Part shown: positions 33,346 to 44,779 of the stretch, one piece after another
How positions within the stretch are numbered: position 1 is the first letter of the stretch
How the letters are laid out: each line of letters begins with the position of its first letter
Assembly: GCA_905250885.1 (NCBI GenBank)
Contig: CAJNOQ010000579.1
Location: forward strand, 1-46,138
DNA length: 46,138 nucleotides
Direction of reading: 5' to 3'
From: Didymodactylos carnosus
Lineage: Eukaryota; Rotifera; Eurotatoria; Philodinida; Philodinidae
Translations under genes and position numbers: made by a program
Notes under the pieces: model-generated
Databases searched by the model: none
What the model saw: only the letters and a program-made list of their open reading frames with translations
Told to the model about the DNA's origin: nothing

Positions 33346-34224
33346 AATTTTTTTAGATTTCTCATCTTATATAGATGCTACAAAATTGGGAATAATAAAG
33401 CATGAATATACGAGGAATTTCTTCATTTTGATCCATGTTCGGTGACATCTAAACGCCCGTAAATAGTATTTATTGACATTATGATTTGATTGAACCAGCA
33501 TTTTCCGAAAGTTTGGTTTAGATCAGTCTTTTATTTATCCAGATCAATTTTCTGACGGAGGAGGCGTTATAGTGCGGTTATTTTAGGTAAAAACAAGTAA
33601 ATAGACTATTATTTTACAGTTAATACAGTAGTTAGTTATTACAGTACGAGTTTTTACTTTTTTCTTCTAGTTCTTCAAGCATCTAACAAAGTATATATTT
33701 ATTCAATGAAGTGGTAGGATCTTTTGGTTTCATAACTCCGTTAAAACTCATGCCGTCGTTTAGATTCTCTATGATGTTCGAGCGAATTGTTAGAACTAAA
33801 AATCAGAAGAGTAGAACGGAAAATACGGCCTTCATGTAGCAATGACAGGAGTTAAAAGAAATAATCTCGTAAATGTAGTATATACAGGTTGTCTGCAATG
33901 TGATTGCTTATCTGGCTGAATATTAACAGTCAACTAGCACTTCTTCATGTATAATCAGTCAACAAGCTTATTAAAACTAATTTTTTTTAAATAAAAATCT
34001 ACAAATCTGTTCTTTATTTAACTACCTTTCAGCCTTGTTTTTGATTAACTAGTGTGTTTGTCATCCGTTCATTAGACAAAGTCATGATTTTGTTTTATCC
34101 TACATTTATCAAAACATTAATTATTCAAATGTTCCGTACATAAACGTACTCATTTACCATTTGTCAAAAATAACCTCTCAGCAAACGTATTCATTGCTGG
34201 GATGATTAGATATTTGTAATGTAA
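33346..34224. other. Intergenic, no gene seen
   Basis: Nothing recognised on either strand. Confidence 0.35.
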
Positions 34225-34592
34225 GCGTGACCAAAAACCTTGGTCACTAAGAATGTTCGGTTTTTGGTTCCGTATGAGAAACCGAACCGCGGTTCTCTTA
34301 TTTTCGTTTCTTCATCCGGAATCGAAATCGCGGTTCCAGCTCCATTGTCAGAACCAACACCATGGCTTTTTAGTTGGTTCCTGTTTTTCGGAATCGTTAT
34401 ATTTTTAACCAGAGATAAAAAAAATATTTTCGTTTTTATTTCTATATCGTTACTGGCTGAAAAATTCTTTTCCGATTCTACACTTAGAACCAAGAACCGC
34501 GACTTTTTTCGTTTCGGTTCTAACCAGAGAACCGAAATCGCAGTTCTCGGTTTCGGAACTGAAAACCGAATATCCCTTTTGATCACTTCTTA
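34225..34592. mobile_element. ~365-bp element carrying GAACCGCGGTTC words
   Basis: The ends are inverted: GTGACCAAAAACC...ATGTTCGGTTTTTGGTTCCG at 34228-34284 against CGGAACTGAAAACCGAATATCC...GATCACTTC at 34554-34590. Inside, GGTTC/GAACC and CGGTT/AACCG half-words recur in both orientations (AACCGCGGTTCTC, CGCGGTTCCAG, AACCGCGACTT, AACCGAAATCGCAGTTCTCGGTTTCGG). Both strands stay open for over 110 codons here only because these words lack stop triplets; I do not take either as a gene. Confidence 0.75.
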
Positions 34593-37500
34593 AATCTCTA
34601 CTGAAAAGTCTTAGATGATTATAAAGTGCCAAACCGTTATACAAATATGAATAATGGCATAAAACTTGAAAAGCGTCTTGCATAAGAGATCTAAAATGGA
34701 TTTTAAGTATTAACTACTAGTTATATGGGTTTGAGATCTCGGGATCTCCACAGACCACTTGCAGTCGCTTAGGTCAGCTATTATGGTTGACTATTTTTGT
34801 AAAACAGATTTGCGTTATAGGTGTACGTTATATACAAACCCTATAAGGGTAGAATATAGAGTGGGTCGCATACATCTGTAATTTGAGTTCATTAGAGTTA
34901 AAATTTTTAAGATCAATGAATATTCATGGAGCTTAAACATTTTTCGCTTAATTGTCTTGTATTTCTGAGTTTGTATGTGCACGTGGTTGAGTCCTAAAGG
35001 TTATCTATGAGATTTCACGAGAAGTGCTATGACAAACCAATATATGAAGTATGGATCTTTGGACAAGTCTAAAACGTTGCCGATCTCTTATCAGCTTATG
35101 CCAGATCAACGTAAACACTTACTCTCCTAGGCTGAACTCCAGTATCCAAAATACGGACGAATTTAGAAAATTTTTATAGTAGATAAGAGCATGCCAAAAA
35201 CACTCTCAGAATTCTCCACTATACCAGCAAAAACACCTTGATTTTCACTCTTGTGAATTCTGTGGTTTAGGTTTTACGGTACTAGGCGGAGAATCTCGTA
35301 TTATTATTGTTTGCACCCCATGTAAGTCATTGTATTCCACTATTTTGCAGTAGTTTACGTATGCTTTATGTATTGTGCCTGTTTATTTTTGTTTATATAT
35401 AGTCAGAAATGATTTCCAATCTTTTATATATTTCTTGTCTGCTGACATATTCTTTTTCTTTATAATAATCATATTTTTTCCATATATTATTAATCTACAT
35501 CTATATATAACCCATTTGTGCAAGGTTGCAAAATATAATGCAAACCCTTATATGACACTAACAGATCGTTTTATGCGTCTACATGATTCGTGGACGCAAA
35601 GATAAAGATAATAGTTTCATGACACACGAAAATACAGCTTGTCTCTCTTTTTCTCTCTGCCTACTATATGTCTATCTATGTTGTATATGTATCAGTCAAT
35701 TTGATAACTTCCAAAAAAAATTAGATTGTGAATATAGCAGCAGAAGGAAAAGTGTGATAAATGAAGTATTCGAACAAAACGACTATTTCGTTCTCTGTCT
35801 ATCCAACTCAGTTCATTATGATTGATAATAGAAACGTACAAGATATCTACCTCAACTGCTTATCATTGAAAATGTATGAAAGATCAAAAGAATAAAAATA
35901 TTTATGTATATAATATCATAATGGACATATTATTATTATTAATCAACAAACAATGGCATACATACACACACTAGGATAGCAGAGAGAGACATTTTTTTCT
36001 TATTTTGTTTTGTTTTGGAAAATAGCATAAACAGAATATAATAACTAATCATCAAATGATGTTTGTAGATCAATACGCCTATTTCATTACATTTGATCTC
36101 AACCAAAATCAACTGATTACTGGAAATATAAATTGCCTTTTTTCCATTGTTATAGTACCTCTTTGTTTTTGAACTGAGAAAGTTTCATAGAAAAATCGGT
36201 ATATGTCAATAAATGACTACATTAACCATTTATTTCCTTTTTGACTTAAGTTTTCGCGGCGAAAAATAAGAACGAAACCTATTTTCTTGAAAATCTTTTT
36301 GTGTGAATAATTTTACTGATTCAGTCCCAATTCGTCGACACTCACTCTCACACCGCCCCTCCCGCCTTTGAAATTCTTTGATGTATATTCTCTGAAGTGT
36401 CCGATTTGTCGACGAATCGGGACGATACCATTTTACTGTGTGGATCGCATCTATTTAGACGAATAGCTGATTAATAGTCCAAAATCTGTGTTAATTCCGC
36501 TTTCTATGCATAATATGCTAAATTCAATGAGCAATCTTTTAGTTCTTAACAACACGTTCGCAGTAAATTTCTTCCCTCCATTTCCATAACCATTTAAATT
36601 GATGTCAGTCTTTCATGAAATCTTACTGACGACATTTTTCTCATATATATACACCTCCATTTCGAAATCTGTTGTCGATCAGGCTAATTTTTTTGTAGTA
36701 TTTTTTTCGCCTGTACATTATGTACGTTTAGTATTATTGCGATTACATATTAATAATCAGTTATTTCCATGCAGAATAGAATATAGAATAGAATGTTCTA
36801 TGACTCTGGCATATACACAAACTATAACGTTCTCCACCCTAAATAAACAACATTCACACATATTTTCTAAAGGGTTCATTATATATTACAGCACAAAGGA
36901 TAATCAGACGTTAGAACAGGAAAAAAAAGTTGCAATTGACAGCACAAAATGCACACTGATATCAAATACATCATCATCATTTTCTAATACTCATAATAAC
37001 AAAAACAAAATAGAAAAACTCTTATACTATCTATATAGCCCAGTTTAATATACAATAAAAGAGCGAAAAATTCATTTCTTCTTTTGGAAAGCATATGTGA
37101 CGACAACGACAAGAAACACATATCGAAATTATTCGATGAGGCTTATCACACAGCAATAATATTAGAAGAGAAAAACCGTACACATATACAAAAACACCAA
37201 ACACAATCTGTAAAGCCAAGGTTAGCGAGTTTTCTTCGTCATTTTTATTTATGTGCAAAATCGAGGAAGAACAAGTATTTTTACAAGAAAAGAGAATAAT
37301 AATATTGCGTGGATAATGTGCATACGTACGTAATACGTATGTATAACGGAAGAAAATAAAGCGAACGATTTTTTTTGAAAAAAACAGGAGAAGAGAATAG
37401 GAGAGGGGGGAGAAGAGAGAAAGAAAACTAAACATCATACAAGACGAAGTTTTATCAACTATTATCGTACATACTTAACCCTAAAGATACTCTCTTACAT

Positions 37501-37878
37501 CTGTACGAATTAAAACAAAATACGATATTCTTCTCATCATTTAAGTAGGTAATATTATATTACTATTCATTTTTTTTTCTAAATACGGGTATGTACAACG
37601 CCGAATCATATTCTGAAAAATCAATTCGAAGATTTAATGTTGTTGATGTATTCATTCATAAAAAAATTCCTACTTTTTACATTGAACATATTAGTTTTGA
37701 CATCCAAAATCGATGTATGTGATTCTTCATACATTGGAAGTTACGAAAGGATATAGAGATCAGATATATCTATGATCGGTCTTAGGATTGACGCTAGAAA
37801 TCGTACCGAAACCACAAAACCAAAATAATTAAACAAACTGCAGAAACACTATTTTTGAGGAAGTCAAAAATGAAATAC
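34593..37878. other. 3.3 kb intergenic, no gene supported
   Basis: Open frames of 70-150 codons occur (longest 36599-37048 plus, 37031-37438 minus). Their products are hydrophobic or low-complexity without recognisable motifs, and they overlap on opposite strands. I regard them as chance frames in AT-rich DNA. Confidence 0.35.
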
Positions 37879-38039
37879 GTTCATAAAGCGGTCCGTTTAT
37901 GATTAAAACATAGTCTGGAAAAAGAGAGTAAATGAACCGTTTTTTGATCGTCAAATGACCCCAGTTAAACGTCCTGGTGGCCGAAAAACGGTCCGTTAAG
38001 GGACGATTACGATTGGTTCATCACTCCATTTTTATGAAC
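37879..38039. mobile_element. 161-bp short element with GTTCATAAA ends and ACGGTCCGT words
   Basis: GTTCATAAA (37879-37887) and TTTATGAAC (38031-38039) are exact inverted ends. Inside, GCGGTCCGTTTA, GAACCGTTTTT and AACGGTCCGTTAA repeat a near-palindromic ACGGTCCGT core. No target duplication was seen. Confidence 0.45.
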
Positions 38040-38982
38040 TTGGGTGCAAGAATCATGGCACATACCTTTGTTGCTTGGTTTTATTTCCAGCCATCTGAAT
38101 TAATTTTTGACCCTCATGCGAGACAATCGCTATCTAACACTTAGCATTAGTATCAAACAAACTATTTCAATGGTTTTTTAAAGACTTTCGCTGATACATT
38201 AGTTGCCGTATATCATTTTTTTTAAGCATTTTGTTTAACTTTTTAAAGAGTACCTGTTAAGAAGAAGTAATCTGAAACGATAAGAACATTGAAGAACTAC
38301 AAAACGAGTGGTAAAACATCCGTATATCATAAGGAACGTACCTTGACCTTTCGAGCTGAATCACACTGGTCAATTTTTGCTTACGATGCGGACATTTCTT
38401 AAAATCTAGCTCCTAACGGTTTAAAATAGATTTTATGACATGCTCTTTCTAACCATATAGTCGAAAAAATTGTTAGATGCCTCTTATGGGCTTTTCCGAA
38501 ATCTGTGCTTTCTCCAACCTCTTTCTAGCAAATTCGTTCAATTTTTTCGGAAACTCGAGTTCTTAGTCTGTCTTGTACACTCACATAATCAGGAAATAAA
38601 AGACAAATCTACAACTACTTCGAAGTTGGTGAAAATCGCAATTTATGGTCTCCAGGTTTTCCAGCAGCTGGTACTAAATAGTCCCCTTTATTTTACTAAG
38701 GGGATAGGAGTAGAATAATTTTTTTGGCCCACATTTTTACAATGATCATAGAAATTGATAATGCTTTTTTCTGACTTGTCTGAGAATACCGTTTCATACT
38801 TTGAAAAAAAAAACATTTGCAAAATCAAAAGATCTTAGAAAGCAGGAAGGGGGATATCCCCATCCATTTATCACGCTCCTATGTGCCATCTACTAAAAGT
38901 GAATCAATAATTCTTTGACGTAATTAAAATGAAATAGTTTTATTTTTAGTATTTTATTATTATTTTTGTAATTTAATTAACA
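38040..38982. other. Upstream region of the single-LIM gene
   Basis: No exon was recognised. It presumably includes the promoter and 5' UTR. Confidence 0.3.
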
Positions 38983-40566
38983 ATGCCTCAATGGGGTGGT
39001 GGCGGTGACAAATGTCAACGTTGTGAAAAAACGGTATATGCAAATGAAGCTGTGTCGGCGTGCAGTGCCAAATGGCATAAAGGATGCTTTAAATGCAAAA
39101 CTTGTAAGTTATTGTTCGTTAACTAGTATCAGTATACTAAGATTTGAATCTATGTGAATATATTTATAGGTAATGGTTTACTAACATTGGCATCATATAA
39201 AGATTTTTCAAATGATATTTATTGCAAAAGTAAGCTTTTTATGTATACTCTCTTGAAACATGTTATTCTCGGGTAAGAATGATAATCAAAACTTTCGTCG
39301 TTATATGTATACAGATTAAAAGAATGTGCGAAACTATAAGATTCTTCGGCAAATACAATAAAAATTGTTTATTTATTTCATTTAAATAAGCAATTCCATT
39401 CCATAGTTGTTAAACTCTCTGTATTTCTTTAAATATTAAAAACAGAATGGAACAAAATTACTATTGTTTCAATAATCTAGAACTTTCTAAAATCATACAA
39501 TATGTTTTCATCATTACTTACTTATTTGATGTGTCGAAAAAAGCTCCTATTTTTTATTTTAAAATAAATATCTATTAATCATTATAATATTATCATTTCA
39601 AAGTTTTACAGATGTCTATCGAATATTTCCTAAAAGTTTATTTTTCTAGAAAATTGAGAATCCAAGGTCAACTGCAAAGATACTACTGTTGAAGTGAAAA
39701 TTTGCACATTACCTAAATTACTTTCGAGTATTTACAGTGATTTTTTAAAAAAGATTTTAAAAAAATTTTCTATTTGAGATTTTATTAAATTTCATTTTTA
39801 ACGTATTTTGATACAATAAAACTTTTTTTGATAGAGTTACTTTCTTTTGAGAATTAAACCATTGCAGGAATTTGTAGCACTTTAAGTTAAAAAGCCACAT
39901 AAGATGCAATATCTTCCAATATTTTATCCGTATTTGTAATATGTCGTCGTATGATTTCATAGAGTTCTATGTTATTGAAACAATACTGATTTCATTAACG
40001 TTTAAAGAAATACAGAGAGTTCAACAACTATGGAATGGAATTACTCATTTAAATGAAATAAATAAACAATTTTCATTGCATTTGTCTAGGTGTCTTATAA
40101 TTTTGTAAAGCTCTTGATAAAGGGAAAAAACGAAGCCAGAACAAAATATTACGAAATCAAGAATCCAGTGGAAATATACTGTTTAAACTCGAATCACGGA
40201 AGTTTTCTATAGATAAGCTCTAAACGCTATCTCATTTTTCGCATCATACGTTGTGAAAAATCTTGAATTTAATCAATTATATCTCGAAAAAATCTAATTG
40301 ATGCAAAACTCATTTTCTGTTATCTCTGTGTATAGAGTAGAGTGCTGAAACCTATTCGAAGGTATACGCATTACCATTGACTATGCATGTGCTAACTTAG
40401 AAGTTTTTTTCCTACCCTTTTAGGTTGTTACCAGGATAAATTACATCCTCATGAACGTAATCGTAAACAACTTGAAAAAGGGTTTTCACGTCAACCTGGT
40501 GGTGATCAAGCAGCTGGTGCATCGGCTGCTAAAGGAGCTTCGGGTGAAGAAGCAGCAGAGGAATAA
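38983..40566 (+). CDS. Single-LIM-domain protein, CRIP/CSRP-like, 107 aa
   Basis: Small LIM proteins of the CRIP/CSRP/MLP group act as adaptors at actin structures and in the nucleus, often in muscle. Exons: 38983-39103, 39170-39229, 40424-40566; 324 nt in frame. The LIM ligands are all present: C11, C14, H32, C35, C38, C41, C59, C62, with CQRCEKTVYANE and KWHKGCFKCKTCNGLL close to CSRP-type LIM domains. After the domain comes CYQDKLHPHERNRKQLEKGF and an Ala/Gly/Glu-rich tail (GDQAAGASAAKGASGEEAAEE). CSRP-type proteins carry a Gly-rich linker after each LIM; here one LIM ends in an acidic Ala/Gly tail. The second intron (1,194 nt) is enlarged by a fold-back element. A likely poly(A) signal lies at 41093-41098, giving a ~530-nt 3' UTR. 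Confidence 0.92.
39315..40120. mobile_element. ~800-bp fold-back element inside an intron
   Basis: Left arm about 39315-39520 and right arm about 39920-40120 are inverted, diverged copies. The best block is TTTATTTATTTCATTTAAAT.AG.AATTCCATTCCATAGTTGTT (39367-39412) against its complement (about 40028-40073); further in, ATTGTTTCAATAA pairs with TTATTGAAACAAT. There is no coding capacity. It lies wholly inside intron 2 of the single-LIM gene. Confidence 0.75.
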
Positions 40567-40824
40567 TATCGTAATTAATTCGTATACTATAAGAAGATTA
40601 TACAGTTCATCATCAATTCCTGTTAGCTTTCGTATTTTTAAAATATTATGAGCATTATGGGCGGTTATACGAATCAGCGAAAGCAGTGTATTGTCGTTCT
40701 TTTTTAAATACTCTTTTTTTGTCAGTTTTTTTTTATTATATTGATTTTTTTCTCTTCTCTCTTTTGAGTGACATTATCTGGTCAATCGAACTATTCTTAT
40801 GGTATCGATTGTACATGAACAACA

Positions 40825-40859
40825 GTGTGTGTGTATGTGTGTGTGCGTGTGTGAGTGAG
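40825..40859 (+). repeat. Imperfect (GT)n microsatellite in the 3' UTR
   Basis: About 16 GT units with A and C interruptions (GTGTGTGTGTATGTGTGTGT). It lies between the stop at 40566 and the AATAAA at 41093, hence probably transcribed. Confidence 0.85.
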
Positions 40860-41092
40860 CGTTTTTTCCCCGTTTTTTTTACTATTGTATTTTTACACCT
40901 ATTTATTAAGCCCTGTTTAGCTAAACATACTGTTGAATATAAAATTCTAAAAAATACTAATACCGTATTTTATTTTTATCTCTGCTACGCTTTGTGCTCT
41001 TATCATGTTATTGTTCTGTATAATACACGATACGACATAAATTTTTATTTCATCATTTTTTTTATCCAGAGTTATGTATTTCTCGTTTGATC

Positions 41093-41098
41093 AATAAA
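41093..41098 (+). terminator. Candidate poly(A) signal of the single-LIM gene
   Basis: AATAAA followed by an A-rich then GT-containing stretch (TTTTGTGAGTTTTAG), about 527 nt after the stop codon. Confidence 0.45.
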
Positions 41099-41607
41099 AA
41101 TAATTTTGTGAGTTTTAGAGATAGAAAAGATATCCATGTTTTGAAATACCGCTAATGTGAACCTTGATAATAATGAATTTCCATGCTGTTTGTCAAATAA
41201 TACTTGAATGACATAATTGAGCATAATTTTAATGACAACTTCTTCTAATTTTGGAAAAATAACATTCTACAATCAATGGCAAGATTTCTTGAATCTGTTT
41301 GCTGTTAATCACAATGGTAATAAAATACATAATCACATTAGTCTCAAGCCCACATTGAATTTTCAACAAAACTACTATTCATAGTGAATAAGAAATTTTA
41401 CATGTTCGTTTTGTTGAATCAGTCAGAGTAAATTAGTGTTTTTATTAAACATTTTAATGTACTTTGTAACGAGTAACATAATTGACGTGAGTAAAAGAAA
41501 GACAAAACAGAGATTACCGTCGGTTGCTACAAATATCTTTGCATTAATTTTTTCTAATTTAACTGAAAATTGTTATGCAGCCAGGTAATGAAATCTATTA
41601 GTTTACA
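41099..41607. other. Convergent 3' intergenic region
   Basis: This lies between the ends of the single-LIM gene (+) and the Tyr/Pro-rich gene (-). No feature was recognised apart from AT-rich sequence that could hold the minus-strand poly(A) signal (TTTATT near 41443). Confidence 0.35.
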
Positions 41608-43138
41608 TTAGTAATAATCGGAACGTCTCAGTTGATTATATCTGTTTGTCGATCTTTTGGTGTCATGATCAGAAAAATTTGTTGATGAATTACGTTCTGA
41701 CAAATCAATTACATTAAAGTCAGGTTGATTTCGTTGGTCACGATGGGTGGGATAGTTATCATCATCATGAGGCTAGAAGAGAGAAAGGAAATGATAAAAA
41801 AAGGGCTATGTAGATGAATTAAATAGAAAATTACCTAAAAAATTTATTCTAATGAATGTACTTGTATACAAGTATTTGGCTCAATACTTCTGCAAGTTTT
41901 GTCCAACATTCCTGGGATTTTCGCAAGAAAATTAAGCATTTGCCAATAAAATTGCGTACTTAAATTACTTTACTTATTTATCAAATACTTACTCAGGTAC
42001 TTGTTCAAGTAACTCGCGAGTCTATGTGAGAGGTTCAACAGGTGAATTAAATATCTGGCAAGTACTTTCAGAAACTCCGGCAAATATCTACCAACTGTTA
42101 TTTATATGAAAGTGCTTGCCAAGTTTCTTGTCAAATATTGACTGAACATGTACCGGTTAAAAACCGTTTTGTTATCCTCTTTTCGCAAAAACTAAACTGT
42201 ACAAAGAGTATGGCATATTAAATTTTTCTCACAACTGAATTTTGTAGAGCAAACACTTCTCTACAAAATAAGAGCAATCTTCATCTCGATCCAGCACTTA
42301 TCAGAAAAAAATTTTAATAATTGCCCCATTTATCGATTTCGGTTACATAACCTAAATCGATAAATGGGACTCTTCGTAAAAAGGCGATTGCAAGGAAAAG
42401 AGAAAAGATGGAAAGATTCCCCATAACTCATTTAATAGAGAAATGTTCGTTCTACAAAACTCAGTTGTAAGAAAAATTAATCAACATTAATATGCCATAC
42501 TCTTCATACAATCTATTTCCAAAAAAAGCTAAAAATATCGGTTTTTAACCGGTGCATGCCTAGTACCGACAGAAATTCACGAGTAAGCAAGTACACGCTC
42601 GAAAGTGTATTCACTAAGATATATTTTGATCTTTTTCGATAACTTTTTGCGGAAATGGAGCAGAGATTCATTTTAAGTAGAAGCATTAACTAACCGGTAA
42701 ACTGACTGGAATTACTGGTAAACGTTGTTGTTTGTCTTCTCTATAATCGTGAACGTAAGGTTGATAGGGATTATAAGAATTATAGTATAAATTATCTCTG
42801 TAATCATGTCTATGATATCTTTTTCGATGTTTTTTTCTTGGAATGCGATTATGTTTTGGCTGATAAACTGGGTATGGGTGCCGTTGATAATAATTTGGAT
42901 AAGCATGAGAAAATTGTGGTTGTTGTATACTATTGACTATTGCTGGCAAGTGTACTGTGTTAGATGGATAAATTGGTTGTCCGAATTCATCTATTGGATA
43001 GTTGGGAAATACCCTATCTGTATTAATATGAGAGGGATTTGTATGTTGATAATATTGGGTATAGTTATCATAATAAGGATTAACTTTGTTTTGGTAATAG
43101 TACTGTTGTGGGTAAGTCAGCCGATTAGCATTTGCCAT
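41608..43138 (-). CDS. Tyr/Pro/Gln/His-rich protein, 2 exons, 202 aa, unknown
   Basis: Exons in transcript order: 43138-42695 and 41772-41608, joined in phase 0 (donor GTTAGT, acceptor TTCTAG); 609 nt, 202 aa. I do not recognise a family. The first half is rich in Tyr, Pro, Asn and Gln (PQQYYYQNKVNPYYDNYTQY; YQRHPYPVYQPKHN), with a basic patch near residue 105-115 (PRKKHRKRYHRHDYR) and then more Tyr/Pro. The C-terminal exon is polar and charged (HDDDNYPTHRDQRNQP; RSTNRYNQLRRSDYY). No signal peptide or membrane span is seen, so it is probably a disordered intracellular protein; RNA or acidic-partner binding through the basic patch is only a guess. The 922-nt intron holds repeats at 41858-42125 and 42147-42558. 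A shared reading phase and long uninterrupted composition bias support the gene. Confidence 0.65.
41858..42125. repeat. Degenerate CAAGTACTTG/CAAATATTTG word cluster
   Basis: Over about 270 bp the words GTACTTGTATACAAGTA, CAAATACTT, GGTACTTGTTCAAGTA, GGCAAGTACTTTC, GGCAAATATC and AAGTGCTTGCCAAG recur in both orientations. A further copy (GTAAGCAAGTACACGC) lies at 42582-42597 beyond the adjacent fold-back element, so that element may have inserted into this cluster. Confidence 0.55.
42147..42558. mobile_element. ~410-bp fold-back element with ACCGGTTAAAAACCG ends, in an intron
   Basis: The 15-bp ends ACCGGTTAAAAACCG (42152-42166) and CGGTTTTTAACCGGT (42539-42553) are exact inverted copies. 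The arms continue inward as diverged copies (AGAGTATGGCATATTAA; TTTTTCTCACAACTGAATTTTGTAGA) to a central hairpin at about 42323-42369 (CCCCATTTATCGATTT...AAATCGATAAATGGG). It is non-coding and lies inside the intron of the Tyr/Pro-rich gene. Confidence 0.82.
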
Positions 43139-44779
43139 CACAGAATATGTTGTTGTTTTCTATACAAAATTGTCACTGTCGTTGTTCGCAATACGAAATC
43201 ATTTTAACAATTAACTTTCGATTGATGTGTCATAATAATTCAAAAACATACAGATTTTTTCATAAACATCTGTCTTGCACTGTGAGAAGTCTCATTTTTT
43301 TATTTTATTCTATTACAAAATTTTATTAATTCCATTTAACAGAAAACATTTAGTCTGTGTTTAGTTTGAATAGAAGTGTTCGAGTATAATCGACAGAAAT
43401 ATAATAGCATTTTGATCAAACATTTGACTGTACTTAATAATCTGATCTGTGAGCACAGGCGACACAGCATGGTTTACTACCACTTCCTTTTTAGAAACAT
43501 CAATTTTAAGATGTATACCTACCTAGTAGCATAATCCAAGTATCTAATTTTGAACGAGTTCTAGCTTCTTTGCTTTGACGATATACCTTTTGAAGACTTT
43601 TGAGTAGTTTCTTAAAGGTTGTGAAAGGGAAAAAGAAGTCGTTTTACTTTTCATTTTTTGGTGATTCAATTGATTAACAGAAGAATATGCTGCATACGTG
43701 TTTGTACGTGTCTATTCGAGGCATCATAGTCGATAAGTTATGACAAAGTACTCTTCGCTATATCCTACGTCAGAGAATACCAATATTATTTGTTGTAATG
43801 TAATTCAATAAAGATTAATAACAATCGTATGTTATTGATTTTTATGTAATAATCTATCGTCATTTCCCTAATTTCTCTTCTGTTTTAAGTGCTAAAAAAT
43901 CTATATTGGTCTGATAATAATGATGAATGAATGCCATACTTTTTCGAGTTTGTTTATTTGATATTTTAATACAAGAATTCGTCATCTATTTTTGTTCAGA
44001 TGGTCAATGAGGTATCAGATTTTACTGAAAAAAATATTTTGAAGATATTGATGTACTTGGAAGTACATCGATTTTCTTTTTCATTTAAAAACGTTTTGAT
44101 GAAATAAGTCAAGTAAAAACAAAAAAATTTAAGTTAATTGTTAGAATTAACTTTATTTTTATATTAATTATGGCAGGAATTATCTGAATTATTGAAAGAA
44201 GAAAAATTAATTGACATCACATCCCATTGCTTATATTAAGAAACAAAATACGATAGAAGATTAAGAGGAAGACTTGATAAATTCAGCAGTATCTTCTGCT
44301 ATAACAGATGGATTAGCCTTGCACAAAATACGAAAGTGATCAGGACAAATTCAAGAAGGTTACATAAGGATAGTGATGATCTCTATTTTGAATCGATAAA
44401 ATTTAAACTATTTATTTTGCACAAAACAACAAATCTGTTAGAGATAGAGTGACGACATTTTTTTGCATACTGATCGTAATCATATGAATTATTAGATCGA
44501 GATGAGCCAATGTTTTTGCACATGTAAATGTCCATCTTTTTATTCTTCATTTCTTCTTGTATATCCGTCATATGGTTGAATTATTTTACATGAATTTGAG
44601 CTGTTGGTGACTCTTAATTGTGTTATTGTTGTAATTATAAAACTATTTCCAATAAAAGTTTTCAAATTACTGATAATAAAACATCAATTACTCAATCAAC
44701 TGTTTTAATTTGTATAGTTAGTTAACTATTTGTTAGATAAACACAAAAAATAATAAAATATTTGTATCGAGGTTTTCCA
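43139..44779. other. Intergenic, no gene seen
   Basis: This includes the upstream region of the Tyr/Pro-rich gene. A short coding-like stretch at 44177-44239 (ELSELLKEEKLIDITSHCLY) after an acceptor-like GGCAG has no partner exon. Nothing else was recognised. Confidence 0.35.

Noticed and set aside
34206-34593. Opposed 126- and 117-codon frames
   Set aside because: Openness follows from repeated GAACCG/CGGTTC words lacking stop triplets inside an inverted-repeat element.
36599-37048. 149-codon open frame on the plus strand
   Set aside because: The product is hydrophobic then low-complexity, has no known motif, and lies in AT-rich sequence with chance frames on both strands and no exon neighbours.
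37031-37438. 135-codon open frame on the minus strand
   Set aside because: Leu/Phe/Ser/Tyr-rich product from purine-rich low-complexity DNA; overlaps other chance frames.
40686-41090. 134-codon Phe/Tyr-rich frame after the single-LIM gene
   Set aside because: Lies in the probable 3' UTR, includes the GT microsatellite, and ends at the poly(A) signal.
42806-43207. 133-codon Ile/Trp-rich plus-strand frame
   Set aside because: Antisense shadow of the Tyr/Pro-rich protein exon.
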